Of a stretch of 64,000 nt of DNA, positions 35,868 to 46,433 are shown in pieces (within the stretch, counting starts at the first letter, position 1; each line of letters opens with the position of its first letter). The position numbers and the translations under genes were made by a program. A model generated the notes under the pieces. It did not search any database. It was not told where the DNA came from and saw only the letters and a program-made list of their open reading frames with translations. Source of the stretch: Betaproteobacteria bacterium (GTDB lineage: Bacteria; Pseudomonadota; Gammaproteobacteria; Burkholderiales; Casimicrobiaceae). The DNA lies in assembly GCA_016192065.1 (NCBI GenBank), contig JACPUX010000040.1, forward strand, positions 37,115 to 101,114, written 5' to 3'.

Positions 35868-37195
35868 TCCATGGCCTCCACGAAGCGTCGCACGAAGGCC
35901 AGGCCAGCGGCGTAATCGACACCATACATGTCCAGATGACTGGCGAATCCCTGCAAGCCGTGGTTGAGACTGATCACCCGCACGGTGAGGTCGGAGAGGC
36001 CTTCCAGGCGCCGGTAGTTGCGCGCACACACCAGCAGGCTGGCATCGAAGCCCTTGAGCTTGACCACGCTTTTTTCGCAGGCGAACGGGCCGACGTGGCG
36101 ACGCGAGCCGAAGGCACCCTTGGCCGAGGAATAGCCCGAGAGCTTGCGGGCGAAGCGCCAGCCGTCGAGCTTGTCGGTGGACAGCACGTAATGGGCATAG
36201 CTGAGGTCCCCGGTGTACAAACCCTGCTGCACGTACAGACCGGCTTTGGCGGAACACTTGATGGTGACCGTCTGCACCGGCGACTGCGGCGCCGGGTCGC
36301 CCGAGGCACTGCAATCAACGAAGGGCGTGATCTTGGCCGGCAAGACATAGCCCGCCACCCGCTGCGTGGGAAACTCGCCCACCAGCGCGCCCACCAAGGC
36401 CGCGGCGTGCGCCTGCAACTGCGCGACAGCATCGCGCTTCAATTGCTGGGACGGCGCAGGCGCGGCCAAAGCGCGGTCCAGCAACTGCCGGGCATGCGCC
36501 GCGGGTACCAGAAAACTCACCAGTTGCTGGAAGCGATAGCCGGAGACATTGACGCCGATGACTTCGCCCCGCGCATTGAGCGCCGGCCCGCCAGACATGC
36601 CCCCGTTGATGGCGCCCGAATAGTGAATGCGCGGATCGAAGGAGTCCTCGACCCGGCCATTGGAAACACCCTCGGTGATGGTGAGGCCCACGTCTAGCGG
36701 AAAGCCGATCGAAAACGCCCGCGAGCCCTTGTCCGGCACCCGGGCATCGAGCCTCAAGGGCAGCGGCGCGAAACCTTCGGTGCGTACTACGGCCAGATCG
36801 TGGCGTACATCGACCGCGAGCACCTCGATCTTGCCCGTCGCGCCCTCGGGCGTGCGGTACTCGAGTCGGTACTTGTCCGGGTACGTCACCTGCTCGGCCA
36901 CCACATGGTAGTTGGTGACGAACAGGCCGCCCGGCGCCACCGCGAAGCCGGTGCCGTGAAAAGCCTGGGAGGTATTGCCGCCGAAAAAACCCTTGATCTG
37001 GACCACCGCCGGGCGCACGCGCGAGAGCAAGTCGCGCGCCGCTTCCGATACCACCAAGCCGACCCCTTCAGGGGCCAGACCGGGCGGCGGCGACTGCGAC
37101 TGCGCTTGCGGGGGCAACTGCGCCCAAGCCCCAGCTCCAGCGAGACCGGCCCAGGAGGTGAAGAGACCGATCTGGAAACACCGCAAGAAGCTCAA
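35855..37195 (-). CDS. Trypsin-like (HtrA-type catalytic domain) periplasmic serine protease
   Basis: 446 residues from a TTG at 37195, chosen because GGAG lies five bases upstream and it directly precedes the signal peptide (FLRCFQIGLFTSWAGLAGAGAWAQ). A TTG further up at 37291 lacks these. The catalytic triad is H97 in NYHVV, D133 in RHDLAVV and S201 in NGGMSGGPA. No PDZ domain is visible; instead about 210 residues with five or more Cys follow (VDCSASG, TIKCSAK, FACEKS, LLVCARN). The C-terminal domain is not recognised. The gene is cotranscribed with the FHA protein and is presumably periplasmic. Confidence 0.85.
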   Translation of the reverse strand: MSFLRCFQIGLFTSWAGLAGAGAWAQLPPQAQSQSPPPGLAPEGVGLVVSEAARDLLSRVRPAVVQIKGFFGGNTSQAFHGTGFAVAPGGLFVTNYHVVAEQVTYPDKYRLEYRTPEGATGKIEVLAVDVRHDLAVVRTEGFAPLPLRLDARVPDKGSRAFSIGFPLDVGLTITEGVSNGRVEDSFDPRIHYSGAINGGMSGGPALNARGEVIGVNVSGYRFQQLVSFLVPAAHARQLLDRALAAPAPSQQLKRDAVAQLQAHAAALVGALVGEFPTQRVAGYVLPAKITPFVDCSASGDPAPQSPVQTVTIKCSAKAGLYVQQGLYTGDLSYAHYVLSTDKLDGWRFARKLSGYSSAKGAFGSRRHVGPFACEKSVVKLKGFDASLLVCARNYRRLEGLSDLTVRVISLNHGLQGFASHLDMYGVDYAAGLAFVRRFVEAMEWTP

Positions 37196-37318
37196 GCCTA
37201 CTCCGTTTCGGGAAACGCCCGGACCACCAGCCCAGGCTGGAACGCCCGGAGCATAGCGCGCCGCGCTCACCCCCGGCAAGGGAAGCCGCAAGTTGCCCGT
37301 CTAGGTTAACATCTCGTC

Positions 37319-38569
37319 ATGACGCCCCTCCTGCATTCGCTGCTCGGCTTTGCCTGCCTGCTGCTGGTCGCCTACGCGCTGTCCGAGCGGCGCCGGCGCA
37401 TTCCCTGGCGCGGCGTGGTGGCCGGCGTACTGCTCCAGTTTCTGCTCGCCGCGCTCTTGCTCAAACTGCCCACCTTCAAGGCTTTTTCCATGGGCCTCAA
37501 CCAAGGCCTGCTCGCGCTCGAGGCCTCCACCCGCGAAGGCACGCGCTTCGTTTTCGGCTATCTCGGCGGTGCCGCCCTGCCCTTCAAGGAGCTTCAGCCC
37601 GGCGCCAGTTTCGTGCTGGCCTTTCAGGCTCTGCCGCTGGTGCTGGTGGTTAGCGCACTCTCCGCCCTGCTCTTTCATTGGCGCATTCTGCCGGTGTTCG
37701 TGAAGGCCTTTTCCTGGGTGCTGGAACGCATCATGGGCGTGGGTGGTGCGGTGGGCGTCGCCACCGCGGCGAACGTCTTCGTCGGCATGGTCGAAGCGCC
37801 TCTGTTCGTCCGGCCTTATCTGGCAAAGGTTTCGCGGGGCGAACTGTTCATCATCATGAGCGGCGGCATGGCCGGCATCGCCGGCACGGTGATGGCGCTC
37901 TACGCCATGATTCTGGGGCCGGTCATTGCCGATGCCCTGGGCCACTTGATGATCGCCTCGCTGGTGAGCGCGCCGGCGGCGATTCTCTTCTCGCTGGTCT
38001 TGGTGCCGCCCGAGGGCGAGCCCACCGGCGGCCGCCTCGACTTGCCCAGCACCGCCCGCAACACCATGGATGCCATCACCCAGGGCACTCTCGAAGGCGT
38101 GAAACTGCTGATCAACATCGTCGCCATGTTGCTGGTGCTGGTGGCCCTGGTGCATCTGGCCAACCTCATCCTCGGTGCCCTGCCGCCGCTGGGCGAGCAG
38201 CCGCTTTCCCTGCAACGCCTGTTCGGCTATCTCATGGCCCCGCTGGTGTGGATGGCCGGCATTCCCTGGGAAGAAGCACGCACCGCCGGAGCACTGATGG
38301 GCACCAAGACCGTGTTGAACGAATTCATCGCCTACCTCGACCTCGCCAAGCTCCCGCCCGAGGCGCTGTCCGCGCGCAGCCGCCTGATCATGACCTACGC
38401 CCTGTGCGGCTTCGCCAACTTCGGCAGCCTGGGGATCATGATCGGCGGCATGACCACGCTCTGCCCCGAGCGCCGTGAAGAAGTGCTGGAACTGGGGCTC
38501 AAGTCCTTGCTGGCGGGAACGCTGGCGACGCTGTCCTGCGGAGCGGTGGTGGGGGTGCTGCTGGGGTGA
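37319..38569 (+). CDS. Concentrative nucleoside transporter (CNT/NupC family)
   Basis: 416 residues with about eight to ten membrane segments. CNT signatures include VGVATAANVFVGMVEAPLFVRPYL, ELFIIMSGGMAGIAGTVMALYA, EARTAGALMGTKTVLNEFIAYL and TYALCGFANFGSLGIMIGGM. It imports nucleosides with protons or sodium across the inner membrane. The ATG is 28 bases from the divergent protease frame, and the gene is probably monocistronic. Confidence 0.93.
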   Translation: MTPLLHSLLGFACLLLVAYALSERRRRIPWRGVVAGVLLQFLLAALLLKLPTFKAFSMGLNQGLLALEASTREGTRFVFGYLGGAALPFKELQPGASFVLAFQALPLVLVVSALSALLFHWRILPVFVKAFSWVLERIMGVGGAVGVATAANVFVGMVEAPLFVRPYLAKVSRGELFIIMSGGMAGIAGTVMALYAMILGPVIADALGHLMIASLVSAPAAILFSLVLVPPEGEPTGGRLDLPSTARNTMDAITQGTLEGVKLLINIVAMLLVLVALVHLANLILGALPPLGEQPLSLQRLFGYLMAPLVWMAGIPWEEARTAGALMGTKTVLNEFIAYLDLAKLPPEALSARSRLIMTYALCGFANFGSLGIMIGGMTTLCPERREEVLELGLKSLLAGTLATLSCGAVVGVLLG

Positions 38570-38648
38570 GCGATTGCCGGCGCCGCCCACCGCACCCCTG
38601 CCGCTCGCCCGCCTTGACCCCCACGCGCAGGTCTGGTTCCTCGCCGAA

Positions 38649-39200
38649 ATGAATGCTCCGAGTCTTCAGGTGGGCCTAGCCGCGGCCCTACTCGGTGCCG
38701 CCGGCACCATTCTGCTCGGCATCGCGTTGACGCCGCTCGCGCTCGCGGCGGCCTCGCCCGCCCTATCCGCGATGGGCGTGCCCACAGTGGTCGCGCTTGG
38801 TCTCGGCGCCACCGCGCTGCTCGCGCCCGCGGACCACCCCAAGGCAGCAACGTTGGCGACGCTCCTCGCGGCTCTGGTGCTTTCCGTCGGTGCGCTCACC
38901 CTTGGCGCGTTGGCCTGGTCGGGCAGCGAGTTTGGCCTTTGGCGAGGTCTGCTTGGCCTATTCCCGAAGAGTGACAACCTTTTGCTGTGGCCAGGACGGG
39001 TAACGCTGCCTGCGGCAATCGGGTTGCTCTGCGCCGGCGCGGCGATGATCGCCATGCGGCTCTGGCGAACGACCGGGAGCGCGCTGCCGATCCAGTTGTT
39101 GATCGCCGTGGTCGCCCTGACCGGGGCGTTCGGAATCCTCACCTGTCTGACCGGTATCGGCAGCCTCATTTCAGTTCGCCTTTCATCCATTGGAAGCTAG
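38649..39200 (+). CDS. Truncated membrane sensory module (orphan N terminus of a sensor protein)
   Basis: 183 residues, nearly all hydrophobic in six segments. The pattern [38 protein letters not shown] resembles the membrane input region found before PAS, kinase or GGDEF domains in sensor proteins. Here the frame ends directly after the last segment ([17 protein letters not shown]) and meets the uvrB stop four bases away. No PAS or output domain follows. Either it is a stand-alone membrane protein or a truncated sensor left by a deletion against uvrB. Confidence 0.5.
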   Translation: MNAPSLQVGLAAALLGAAGTILLGIALTPLALAAASPALSAMGVPTVVALGLGATALLAPADHPKAATLATLLAALVLSVGALTLGALAWSGSEFGLWRGLLGLFPKSDNLLLWPGRVTLPAAIGLLCAGAAMIAMRLWRTTGSALPIQLLIAVVALTGAFGILTCLTGIGSLISVRLSSIGS

Positions 39201-41254
39201 CGAATTGCAACACCAAACAGTCTTTCCTTCAAGGCCAGCAGGCGGTCGCGCAATTCGGCCGCTTTTTCGAATTCGAGATTCCGGGCGGCCTCCATCATGG
39301 CCTTTTCGACGGCCTTGATTTCGCGTTCCAGGTCTTTCTCGGCCATGCCGCCGTAGCGCGCCTCCTCTTGCGCCGCCTTCAACTGCTTGCGTTCATCGTC
39401 GACGTCGTACACGCCGTCGATGATGTCCTTGATACGCTTCTCCACGCCTCTGGGAATGATGCCGCGGACAGTGTTGAATTCGATTTGCTTGTTGCGCCGC
39501 CGCTCGGTTTCGCCCATGGCCCGCCGCATTGAATCGGTGATCCGGTCGGCGTAGAGGATGGCCTTGCCTTTGAGGTGCCGGGCGGCGCGGCCGATGGTCT
39601 GGATGAGCGAACGCTCGGAGCGGAGGAAGCCCTCCTTGTCGGCGTCGAGGATCGCCACCAGCGAGACTTCGGGGATGTCCAGACCTTCGCGCAAAAGGTT
39701 GATGCCCACCAGCACGTCGAATTCGCCCAGGCGCAGGTCACGAATGATTTCCACCCGCTCGACCGTGTCGATGTCGGAGTGCAGATAGCGCACCTTGACG
39801 CCGTTTTCGTTGAGGTAGTCGGTGAGGTCCTCGGCCATGCGCTTGGTCAGGGTGGTCACCAGCACACGGCTGCCGGCTTGCACGCGCAGGTGGATTTCCG
39901 ACAGCAGGTCATCGACCTGGCTCGATGCCGGCCGCACTTCGAGTTCGGGATCGACCAGGCCGGTGGGCCGCACCACCTGCTCCACCACTTGCCCGGCGTG
40001 CTGGCGTTCGTATTCCGCGGGCGTGGCGGAAACGAAGATGCACTGCGGCATGAGCCGTTCGAATTCGTCGAAGCGCAGCGGCCGGTTGTCCAGCGCGGAG
40101 GGCAAGCGGAATCCGTAGTTGACGAGATTCTCCTTGCGCGCCCGATCGCCCTTGTACATACCCCCCAATTGCGGCACGGTGACGTGACTCTCGTCGATGA
40201 ACATCAGGGCGTTGCGGGGGAGATAGTCAATCAGTGTGGGCGGCGGCTCGCCTTGCGCCCGGCCGGAGAGGTGGCGCGAGTAGTTCTCGATGCCCTTGCA
40301 GAACCCGACCTCGACCAGCATTTCCAGATCGAAGCGAGTGCGCTGCTCGATACGCTGGGCTTCCACCAGCTTGCTTTCGCGCTGGAAGAATTCGATGCGT
40401 TCGCGCAGCTCGGCCTTGATCGCATCGACCGCCTTCAACACCGTCGCCCGAGGCGTGACGTAATGGCTGGATGGAAACACCGTGAAGCGCGCAACACGCT
40501 GGCGCACCTGGCCGGTGAGCGGGTCGAACAGATGCAGATTTTCGATTTCGTCATCAAAAAGCGAAATGCGGATGGCCAGTTCGGCGCTTTCCGCCGGAAA
40601 AACATCGAGCACGTCGCCGCGCACCCGAAAGACGCCACGCTTGAACTCGATCTCGTTGCGCTCGTATTGCATCTCCGCCAAGCGGCGGATAACCTCGCGC
40701 TGGGCGATGCGCTCGCCCTCGCGCAGATGCAGGATCATGCTGTGGTAATCGACCGGATCGCCGATGCCGTAAATCGACGACACCGTGGCCACGATCACGC
40801 TGTCGGGCCGCTCCAGGAGCGCCTTGGTGGCGGACAAGCGCATCTGTTCGATGTGTTCGTTGATCGCCGAGTCCTTTTCGATGAACAGGTCGCGCGAGGG
40901 CACGTAGGCTTCGGGCTGGTAGTAGTCGTAATAGGAAACGAAGTACTCCACGGCGTTCTCGGGAAAGAACTCGCGAAACTCGGAGTAGAGCTGCGCCGCT
41001 AGGGTCTTGTTGGGGGCAAGCACGATCGCCGGCCGCCCGGTGCGGGCGATGACGTTGGCCATGGTGTAGGTCTTGCCCGAGCCGGTGACGCCCAACAGAG
41101 TCTGGTAGGCAAGGCCGTCCTCCAGCCCTCCGACCAGCGCGGTGATCGCCTCCGGCTGGTCGCCCGCCGGCTCGAAAGGCTGGTGCAGGATAAAAGGACT
41201 GCTCGGAAAGGTAAGTGCCACGATGACCTCGCGCTGGAATGCGCAATCGGCCAT
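39197..41254 (-). CDS. uvrB: Excinuclease ABC subunit B
   Basis: 685 residues, the usual length. It has the Walker [11 protein letters not shown], the beta-hairpin region [22 protein letters not shown], the DESH helicase motif in [17 protein letters not shown], motif VI region QTIGRAARH and the C-terminal UVR domain ([15 protein letters not shown]). It acts with UvrA and UvrC in nucleotide excision repair. No LexA box was recognised upstream. The 5' end faces the oxidoreductase cluster across 52 bases; both are on the minus strand. Confidence 0.97.
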   Translation of the reverse strand: MADCAFQREVIVALTFPSSPFILHQPFEPAGDQPEAITALVGGLEDGLAYQTLLGVTGSGKTYTMANVIARTGRPAIVLAPNKTLAAQLYSEFREFFPENAVEYFVSYYDYYQPEAYVPSRDLFIEKDSAINEHIEQMRLSATKALLERPDSVIVATVSSIYGIGDPVDYHSMILHLREGERIAQREVIRRLAEMQYERNEIEFKRGVFRVRGDVLDVFPAESAELAIRISLFDDEIENLHLFDPLTGQVRQRVARFTVFPSSHYVTPRATVLKAVDAIKAELRERIEFFQRESKLVEAQRIEQRTRFDLEMLVEVGFCKGIENYSRHLSGRAQGEPPPTLIDYLPRNALMFIDESHVTVPQLGGMYKGDRARKENLVNYGFRLPSALDNRPLRFDEFERLMPQCIFVSATPAEYERQHAGQVVEQVVRPTGLVDPELEVRPASSQVDDLLSEIHLRVQAGSRVLVTTLTKRMAEDLTDYLNENGVKVRYLHSDIDTVERVEIIRDLRLGEFDVLVGINLLREGLDIPEVSLVAILDADKEGFLRSERSLIQTIGRAARHLKGKAILYADRITDSMRRAMGETERRRNKQIEFNTVRGIIPRGVEKRIKDIIDGVYDVDDERKQLKAAQEEARYGGMAEKDLEREIKAVEKAMMEAARNLEFEKAAELRDRLLALKERLFGVAIR

Positions 41255-41306
41255 TTTAGCCTAGAACGAGCGTTCGGCTGAAGCCCCTTCGAAACCTGCC
41301 GCAAGT

Positions 41307-44096
41307 TCAGACGCTGACGCGCGGCTTGCGGTGCTCCTCTTCGAGGTAGGCCAGGCGGTCGGCATAAGGTATCTCGTCCTCGAAACCGCCCAGATGCACA
41401 TTACGCCGCCATTCCGCAGCGTAGTAGTCCATGACCCGCTGCACCTGCTTCTTCTCGATCGTGCCGCCACCCAGAAGATGCTTGAAGCGTGCCTGGAGTT
41501 TGAGGAAGCTGTCGCCCGGGTTGCGCGGCGTGGGGTACATTTCGAGGTAGGGGACGCCGTGTTCAAAGGTCACCGGCGCGAACAGCCCGCCCTCTTCCGA
41601 GAGGTAGGCCAGGTCGTAGGTGAGGCTGTCGGCGGTGAACTTCCAGCCGGTGGTACACGGTTGCAGGAAGTGCAGGAAGGCGCCATTGATGCCGTCCTCC
41701 AGGGCGCGCGCCACCACGCGCATGATGTGTTCCTGGCGATGCAGATTCAGGCGCGCCGCAACACTGGCGCCATGGCCGGCCATGATTTCGACGATGGGCT
41801 TCTTGCGCAGATCATTGCCCATGGGCTTTTGCTGCCCTTGCGGATTGGTGGTGGTGTGCCCGCCCGGGGCCGAGGCCGCCGAGTATTGATTGCCGGTGTT
41901 CTGGTAGCCCTCGTTGTCGTAGCAGACATAGAGCGCGCGCTGATCGAGCTCGAGATCGAGCGGGTCTTGCGCGAGTTTCTGCAAGCGCGCGAAGAGCCCG
42001 GAGAGGTTGCCGAAGCCGATGTCAAAGGTGGCGCCATCGCCGCCCCAGCCCAAATGCAGGGTGCGCTTCAAGCCCAGGCGCAGCGCTTCGCCTTCGGCGT
42101 TCTTGAGCTTGTGGGCGTGTTTCAGGCGGGCTTTCTTTGCCGCCAGACCACCCAGCAGTTCCGAGGGCGCGCCGCCGAAGACCCCGTGCAGGGACGGGTT
42201 CTTCTTGCCGGTGTACGGCCAGATCCCTGAATACACTTCGAAGCAGCCGGTCGCCTCGTAGGTGATGATCTCCTCGAAGCCCGCCGCCACCGCGGTCTTG
42301 TTCACCAGGCCATAGAGCGCGTTGACCGGGCAGCCGAGGCAGTTGCGGATGCCCGGTTCCAGGCCGCTGCCCATGCTGGCCAGCGGGTCGAGGTTGACCC
42401 GGGTCCATTTGCGGCGCAGCGGATAGCGCGCCGGCACGCCGGCCCCGGCGAGTTCCACCACCCGCGCCAGATCGTGCGCGCCCGGTGCGATCACCGCCTT
42501 GGGCAGTCCCTTGATTTCGGGCACGATCTTGTCGCGAATCAGCGCCAGCACCCGGCTGGGGGAACTGTCGGCCCGTTGCCGCCGGCCCATGAGCAGCACG
42601 GCGCGCCGAAAATCCTCCAGGGACGCGCTCTCCAGCGCCAGCGGCTGCCCCTGCGGCCCGGGCACGCTGAAGCGCACTTTGTCGGCCAGCGCGCGCAGCT
42701 TGCTCAGGCCCTCGGCTAGAGAGAAATTGCGCAGCACCAGACCCTGCGTTGAGAGGATACCGGAGAGCGCCTCGCCCCTGAGGCGGGCGCCGAGCACTTC
42801 ACTCAGCCGGATCAGCGGCTCGGGGTTCTCCAGGGCGCGGATGAGCTTGAGCACCTCGGCGGCGGTTTCCACCACCAGCCGCAGAGGGCGTCTTTCCAGC
42901 AAGGCCTGGCAATAGAGGTCGAACAGCAAGTCCTGGTCGCCCAGTTCGCTGAGGCGATGCTCGGCGCGCCGACCCTCGCGCCCGGATTCGATGGTCACCG
43001 TGTAACCTTCGGCGGCGCCACGCAGCGCTGCCAATGCCGGCGCCAGTGATTGGGCGGCGGCGGCGTCAAGCTCGCCGGCCGCCTTCATCCCGGCTGATAC
43101 CACCAGCCAATTCAGGTCAGGACGCAAAGCGACCAGTGCCCGGCCTAGCGCGGTCTCCTGCCACCGCGTGGGATCGTCGCCACGCACCACCGCCGGATGC
43201 GAAAGCAACTCGCGCTCCCCTTCGTTGAACTTGAAGGCGGCGATCAGGCTCACCAGATCGAGCTTCGGCGTGGCTTCGAGGCGGCCCAGCTCGCGCGCCA
43301 GCAGCGCTTCGAGAAAGCCCAGGAATTCGCTTGCGGCAACGCCGTAATTGCCGCCCGTTTCTTCAGCCAGGGCGTCGAGTTCAGCGGCGTTCAGATCCGC
43401 CAGCGGGCGCTTGAAATTGCCCTGGCGGAATACCTGCACGGCGCAACCCTGGTCCCTGAGTTTCACCGCCATGGCGATCAACACTTCGGCCGGCGCGGCC
43501 GGGCCGGGTTCGAGTTCGGCGAAACCGCTCAGGTAATTATGATATAGCGCGCTGGCGTTTATGGTCTCGTCCCGAACCCCCAGACGCTGTAACAGACGGG
43601 CGAGTTTTTGCAGGTTGCCCAGCAAGTATTCGAGGGCGATGTGAACCCGCTGCGACAGCGGCAGCAAACTCTGCGCCGTGGCACTCGCGTCGACTGGCAC
43701 CCCATCGAGCGGCAGACCGCGGCGGACCAATTCGACCAGGCTCGCCCAGGCCTCGTCGGCCTTTTCGACAAAGGCCGGCAAACGCGCCAACTCGTCGACC
43801 AGTTCGTCGAGCAGAAAGTCGCGCTTCTTCACTTCACCACCGAGCCGATGCATCAGCTCGGCGACCGCCGCGGCGATCCGCCAGCGTTCGCGTGGAATCA
43901 GGGTCGAGACCTCCTCGGCGGAAGCTTCGGCCACCGCCAGCGCCAGGGGGCTGGCGCCGATCAGCAGTTTCACTCCCGGAGGCAGGGCCTGCGCCTGGGC
44001 GATCATGCGCTCGGCGATGAGCTGCCCGCTTTCCGGATCGCTGGTGGGCGCGGCGAAGAAATCGGCGGCGTTCGGGGGGTTGAGTTTCTTGGACAT
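41307..44096 (-). CDS. 2-oxoacid:ferredoxin oxidoreductase TPP (beta) subunit with large N-terminal extension
   Basis: 929 residues, about three times a normal beta subunit. The C-terminal part from about residue 560 is the thiamine-diphosphate domain: RNC586LGC589PVNALYG, EATGCFEVYSGIWPYTG, GWGGDGATFDIGFGNLSG (683-700, cofactor-binding) and CYDNEGYQNTGNQ (725-737), then HGASVAARLNLHRQ. The first ~545 residues are helix-rich, nearly Cys-free and unrecognised (GGEVKKRDFLLDELVDELARLP, VHIALEYLLGNLQKLARLL). The gene lies 8 bases after the gamma-alpha fusion, so the two are coupled. Pyruvate or another 2-oxoacid is the likely substrate. The extension is the odd feature and could bind a partner or regulate the complex. 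Confidence 0.82.
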   Translation of the reverse strand: MSKKLNPPNAADFFAAPTSDPESGQLIAERMIAQAQALPPGVKLLIGASPLALAVAEASAEEVSTLIPRERWRIAAAVAELMHRLGGEVKKRDFLLDELVDELARLPAFVEKADEAWASLVELVRRGLPLDGVPVDASATAQSLLPLSQRVHIALEYLLGNLQKLARLLQRLGVRDETINASALYHNYLSGFAELEPGPAAPAEVLIAMAVKLRDQGCAVQVFRQGNFKRPLADLNAAELDALAEETGGNYGVAASEFLGFLEALLARELGRLEATPKLDLVSLIAAFKFNEGERELLSHPAVVRGDDPTRWQETALGRALVALRPDLNWLVVSAGMKAAGELDAAAAQSLAPALAALRGAAEGYTVTIESGREGRRAEHRLSELGDQDLLFDLYCQALLERRPLRLVVETAAEVLKLIRALENPEPLIRLSEVLGARLRGEALSGILSTQGLVLRNFSLAEGLSKLRALADKVRFSVPGPQGQPLALESASLEDFRRAVLLMGRRQRADSSPSRVLALIRDKIVPEIKGLPKAVIAPGAHDLARVVELAGAGVPARYPLRRKWTRVNLDPLASMGSGLEPGIRNCLGCPVNALYGLVNKTAVAAGFEEIITYEATGCFEVYSGIWPYTGKKNPSLHGVFGGAPSELLGGLAAKKARLKHAHKLKNAEGEALRLGLKRTLHLGWGGDGATFDIGFGNLSGLFARLQKLAQDPLDLELDQRALYVCYDNEGYQNTGNQYSAASAPGGHTTTNPQGQQKPMGNDLRKKPIVEIMAGHGASVAARLNLHRQEHIMRVVARALEDGINGAFLHFLQPCTTGWKFTADSLTYDLAYLSEEGGLFAPVTFEHGVPYLEMYPTPRNPGDSFLKLQARFKHLLGGGTIEKKQVQRVMDYYAAEWRRNVHLGGFEDEIPYADRLAYLEEEHRKPRVSV

Positions 44097-44104
44097 GATT
44101 TCCC

Positions 44105-46381
44105 TTAGAGATTGACGCCGACGTAGGCCTTCTCGCGAGCCAACTCCAGATCGCCGCTCTGCTCGCGCAAGGCCTTCAAAATTTCATCGCGCGCCATGGC
44201 GAGGGCAGGCGTGCGTCCGCCCAGGCCGTAGATGCGCGAATAGAGCCGCGTGCCGGTAGCGGCCAGATCGTATTCGTTCTGCACCCCCGCCAGTTCGGTA
44301 TAGAGGCGCCCGCCGACCGCGCCCAGGGGATCGTCGCGGTCATAGACGAAGACATGTTTACCGGTAATCAGCCTGGCCCAAGCGGCCTTGGGGAACGGGC
44401 GCAGCAGGTTCGGATGCGCCACTCCGACAGCGACGCCGATGGCGGCGAATTCACGCGCCACTTCCTCGAACGTGCCATGAGCGGCGCCGGCCACCACGAA
44501 CAGGGTCTTCGCTTCGGCATTCCAAGTCTGCACAGGTTGGTAGTGCCGTCCGGTGAGCGCGCCGAACTTGGCGAAGACGCGTTCGATCACTTCCAGCGCC
44601 AGACCCATGGCCAGATGACGCTGGTAATCGGTGTCCATGCGCGAATTGGAGAGTTGCAGTGCCCCCATGATCGAGTCGTTGGGCGTAAAGACGAAGCGGC
44701 GGACGTAGTCGAATTCCGGGTCGGCATAGAGCGCCTGAGCCTGGGCATCGGTAAGCGCGAGGTAGCGCTCCGGCGCGTGACTCACCTCGAAGCCCTCGGA
44801 CGCGACGATCACCGGTGTCATCACCGCGCGATCGGGTACCATTTCAATGGCGCCTTGCCGCACTCGCCCATCCCGGCCCAAGGCCCGCGCCGGGCGGTAC
44901 TCGGCATAGAGCCCGACCAGCCAGGCGAGCAGATGGAAGTCATAGGCTTGCTGCACGTCCCGTGTCATGAACACCAGATAGCCGGCGTCGAGCGCAATCT
45001 TGTAGAGGTCGGAATGGTCGTTCTCGACATCGAGCGGTGAATTGAGCGAACGCACCACGTTGGAGATCACCACGTTGCCCATGCGCAGCCCGCCGATGGT
45101 GTGGAGGATCTCGCTCATCAGCGCCAGGCCCTGCGAGGACGAGGCGGTGAAGGCCAACACCCGGTCGCGCGCCGCACCCATGACGGCGCCGCCGGCACCA
45201 TGCTCCGATTCCGGGGTCACCGATTCGGAGGACAGCTCGCCGTCGGCGATCATTTGCGCCAGGTATTCGACGATGGCGGTCTGCGGCGTAATCGGGTAGG
45301 CCGCCACCACCGAGGGAAACTGGTTGAGCACTTGTGCCGCGGCGCGGGCGATGGCGCGGTTGCCCTCTTCGCACAGCACTTCCTGGCCAGCAGGAAGGAG
45401 CGCCTGATCCACCCTTCCGAGCGCGGCCCGGGCCGGCAGATCGGGCGCGTCACCCACCACCTGGGCACGCGCCTGGCGCAAAGCACTGAGGTTGGCCCGA
45501 ACCTTTTCGCCCGGACCGAATTTGTCGCTCAATGATCGCTCGACTACTTTGGCGAAGGCGTCGGCGTCCACCGCCTCTGGTCCCAGCAAGCCCAACATGC
45601 CACCGATCAGGGCGTAATTGGGCGGCATGCGCTTGCCCCGCACCAGGCCATCGGCATCGAGCGTACACAGGTTGTAGGGCTCATGGAAATCGGCGGCCAG
45701 GCGAAAGGCCTTGGGCTCCATCGCGGTATTGACCAGAATGGCGATGTGTCGCGGATCGTGCGGTGGATATTCTCTGAGCAGGCCGCGCAATAGGGCAAAG
45801 AGCTTGGGATCGAACAGCAGCACTACGTCCGGCACCACGAAGGGCGCGTGATTTAACACCGGGGCGCGGCTGACCACGCCGAAACCCTTGACCGGAGCGC
45901 CTTTCTTCGACGGATCAAAAAGCGGAAAGGCACGACCGTTGTAACCGGCGGCGACAAATGCGGCGACCAGGTCCTGCACCGCTGACACCACCCCGGAACC
46001 GGCCGAACCCAGCAGGAAGACCTTGAGTTGTCGCGCCTCGATGCGGGCCACGAAATCCTGGCTGGCAAAGGCCGGGTGGCTGGCGTAGAAGCGTGCCATG
46101 GCGGCGCGCGCATCGAGGCCCCGGTCCTTGAGCGCCAGGAGCGCTTCGACCGGGTAGTTGCCGGGCCGCAGCGGCGCCTCGACGATGCCGGCGAGAAATT
46201 CGCGGGCGGCGGCGTCGATGCCGCTGGTCTGCGCCTCGTCGAGGTCGCCGATGCGCATGCCGCCCAAGGTTAGGCCGATGCGCCCGCGCGAGGCCATCTG
46301 CACGGCACGGGCGAAAGCGACCAGGCCTTTATGGCGATTGGCCAGCACCTGCGGGTCACCGCCGAGTTCGATCGGGTTCAT
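44105..46381 (-). CDS. 2-oxoacid:ferredoxin oxidoreductase gamma-alpha fusion subunit
   Basis: 758 residues from the ATG at 46381, with GGAG nine bases upstream; a TTG 15 bases earlier is unlikely. Residues about 118-300 are a gamma domain whose glycine loop reads GSAGSGVVSA rather than the usual GxGGQG. From about 340 the alpha domains follow: AAYPITPQTAIVEYLAQM, ESEHGAGGAVMGAARDRVLAFTASSSQGLALM, and the late TLFVVAGAAHGTFEEVAREFAAIG and FVYDRDDPLGAVGG. It lies between the iron-sulfur subunit (52 bases) and the TPP subunit (8 bases). Together these would form one enzyme. Confidence 0.85.
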   Translation of the reverse strand: MNPIELGGDPQVLANRHKGLVAFARAVQMASRGRIGLTLGGMRIGDLDEAQTSGIDAAAREFLAGIVEAPLRPGNYPVEALLALKDRGLDARAAMARFYASHPAFASQDFVARIEARQLKVFLLGSAGSGVVSAVQDLVAAFVAAGYNGRAFPLFDPSKKGAPVKGFGVVSRAPVLNHAPFVVPDVVLLFDPKLFALLRGLLREYPPHDPRHIAILVNTAMEPKAFRLAADFHEPYNLCTLDADGLVRGKRMPPNYALIGGMLGLLGPEAVDADAFAKVVERSLSDKFGPGEKVRANLSALRQARAQVVGDAPDLPARAALGRVDQALLPAGQEVLCEEGNRAIARAAAQVLNQFPSVVAAYPITPQTAIVEYLAQMIADGELSSESVTPESEHGAGGAVMGAARDRVLAFTASSSQGLALMSEILHTIGGLRMGNVVISNVVRSLNSPLDVENDHSDLYKIALDAGYLVFMTRDVQQAYDFHLLAWLVGLYAEYRPARALGRDGRVRQGAIEMVPDRAVMTPVIVASEGFEVSHAPERYLALTDAQAQALYADPEFDYVRRFVFTPNDSIMGALQLSNSRMDTDYQRHLAMGLALEVIERVFAKFGALTGRHYQPVQTWNAEAKTLFVVAGAAHGTFEEVAREFAAIGVAVGVAHPNLLRPFPKAAWARLITGKHVFVYDRDDPLGAVGGRLYTELAGVQNEYDLAATGTRLYSRIYGLGGRTPALAMARDEILKALREQSGDLELAREKAYVGVNL

Positions 46382-46433
46382 TGCTGTCGACTCCAAAGTA
46401 AGGACGACGGGGGGGTCGCGCCATGTCCCGTGC

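Noticed and set aside
39575..41002. 475-codon plus-strand frame opposite uvrB
   Set aside because: uvrB is unmistakable on the minus strand; this frame is a shadow.
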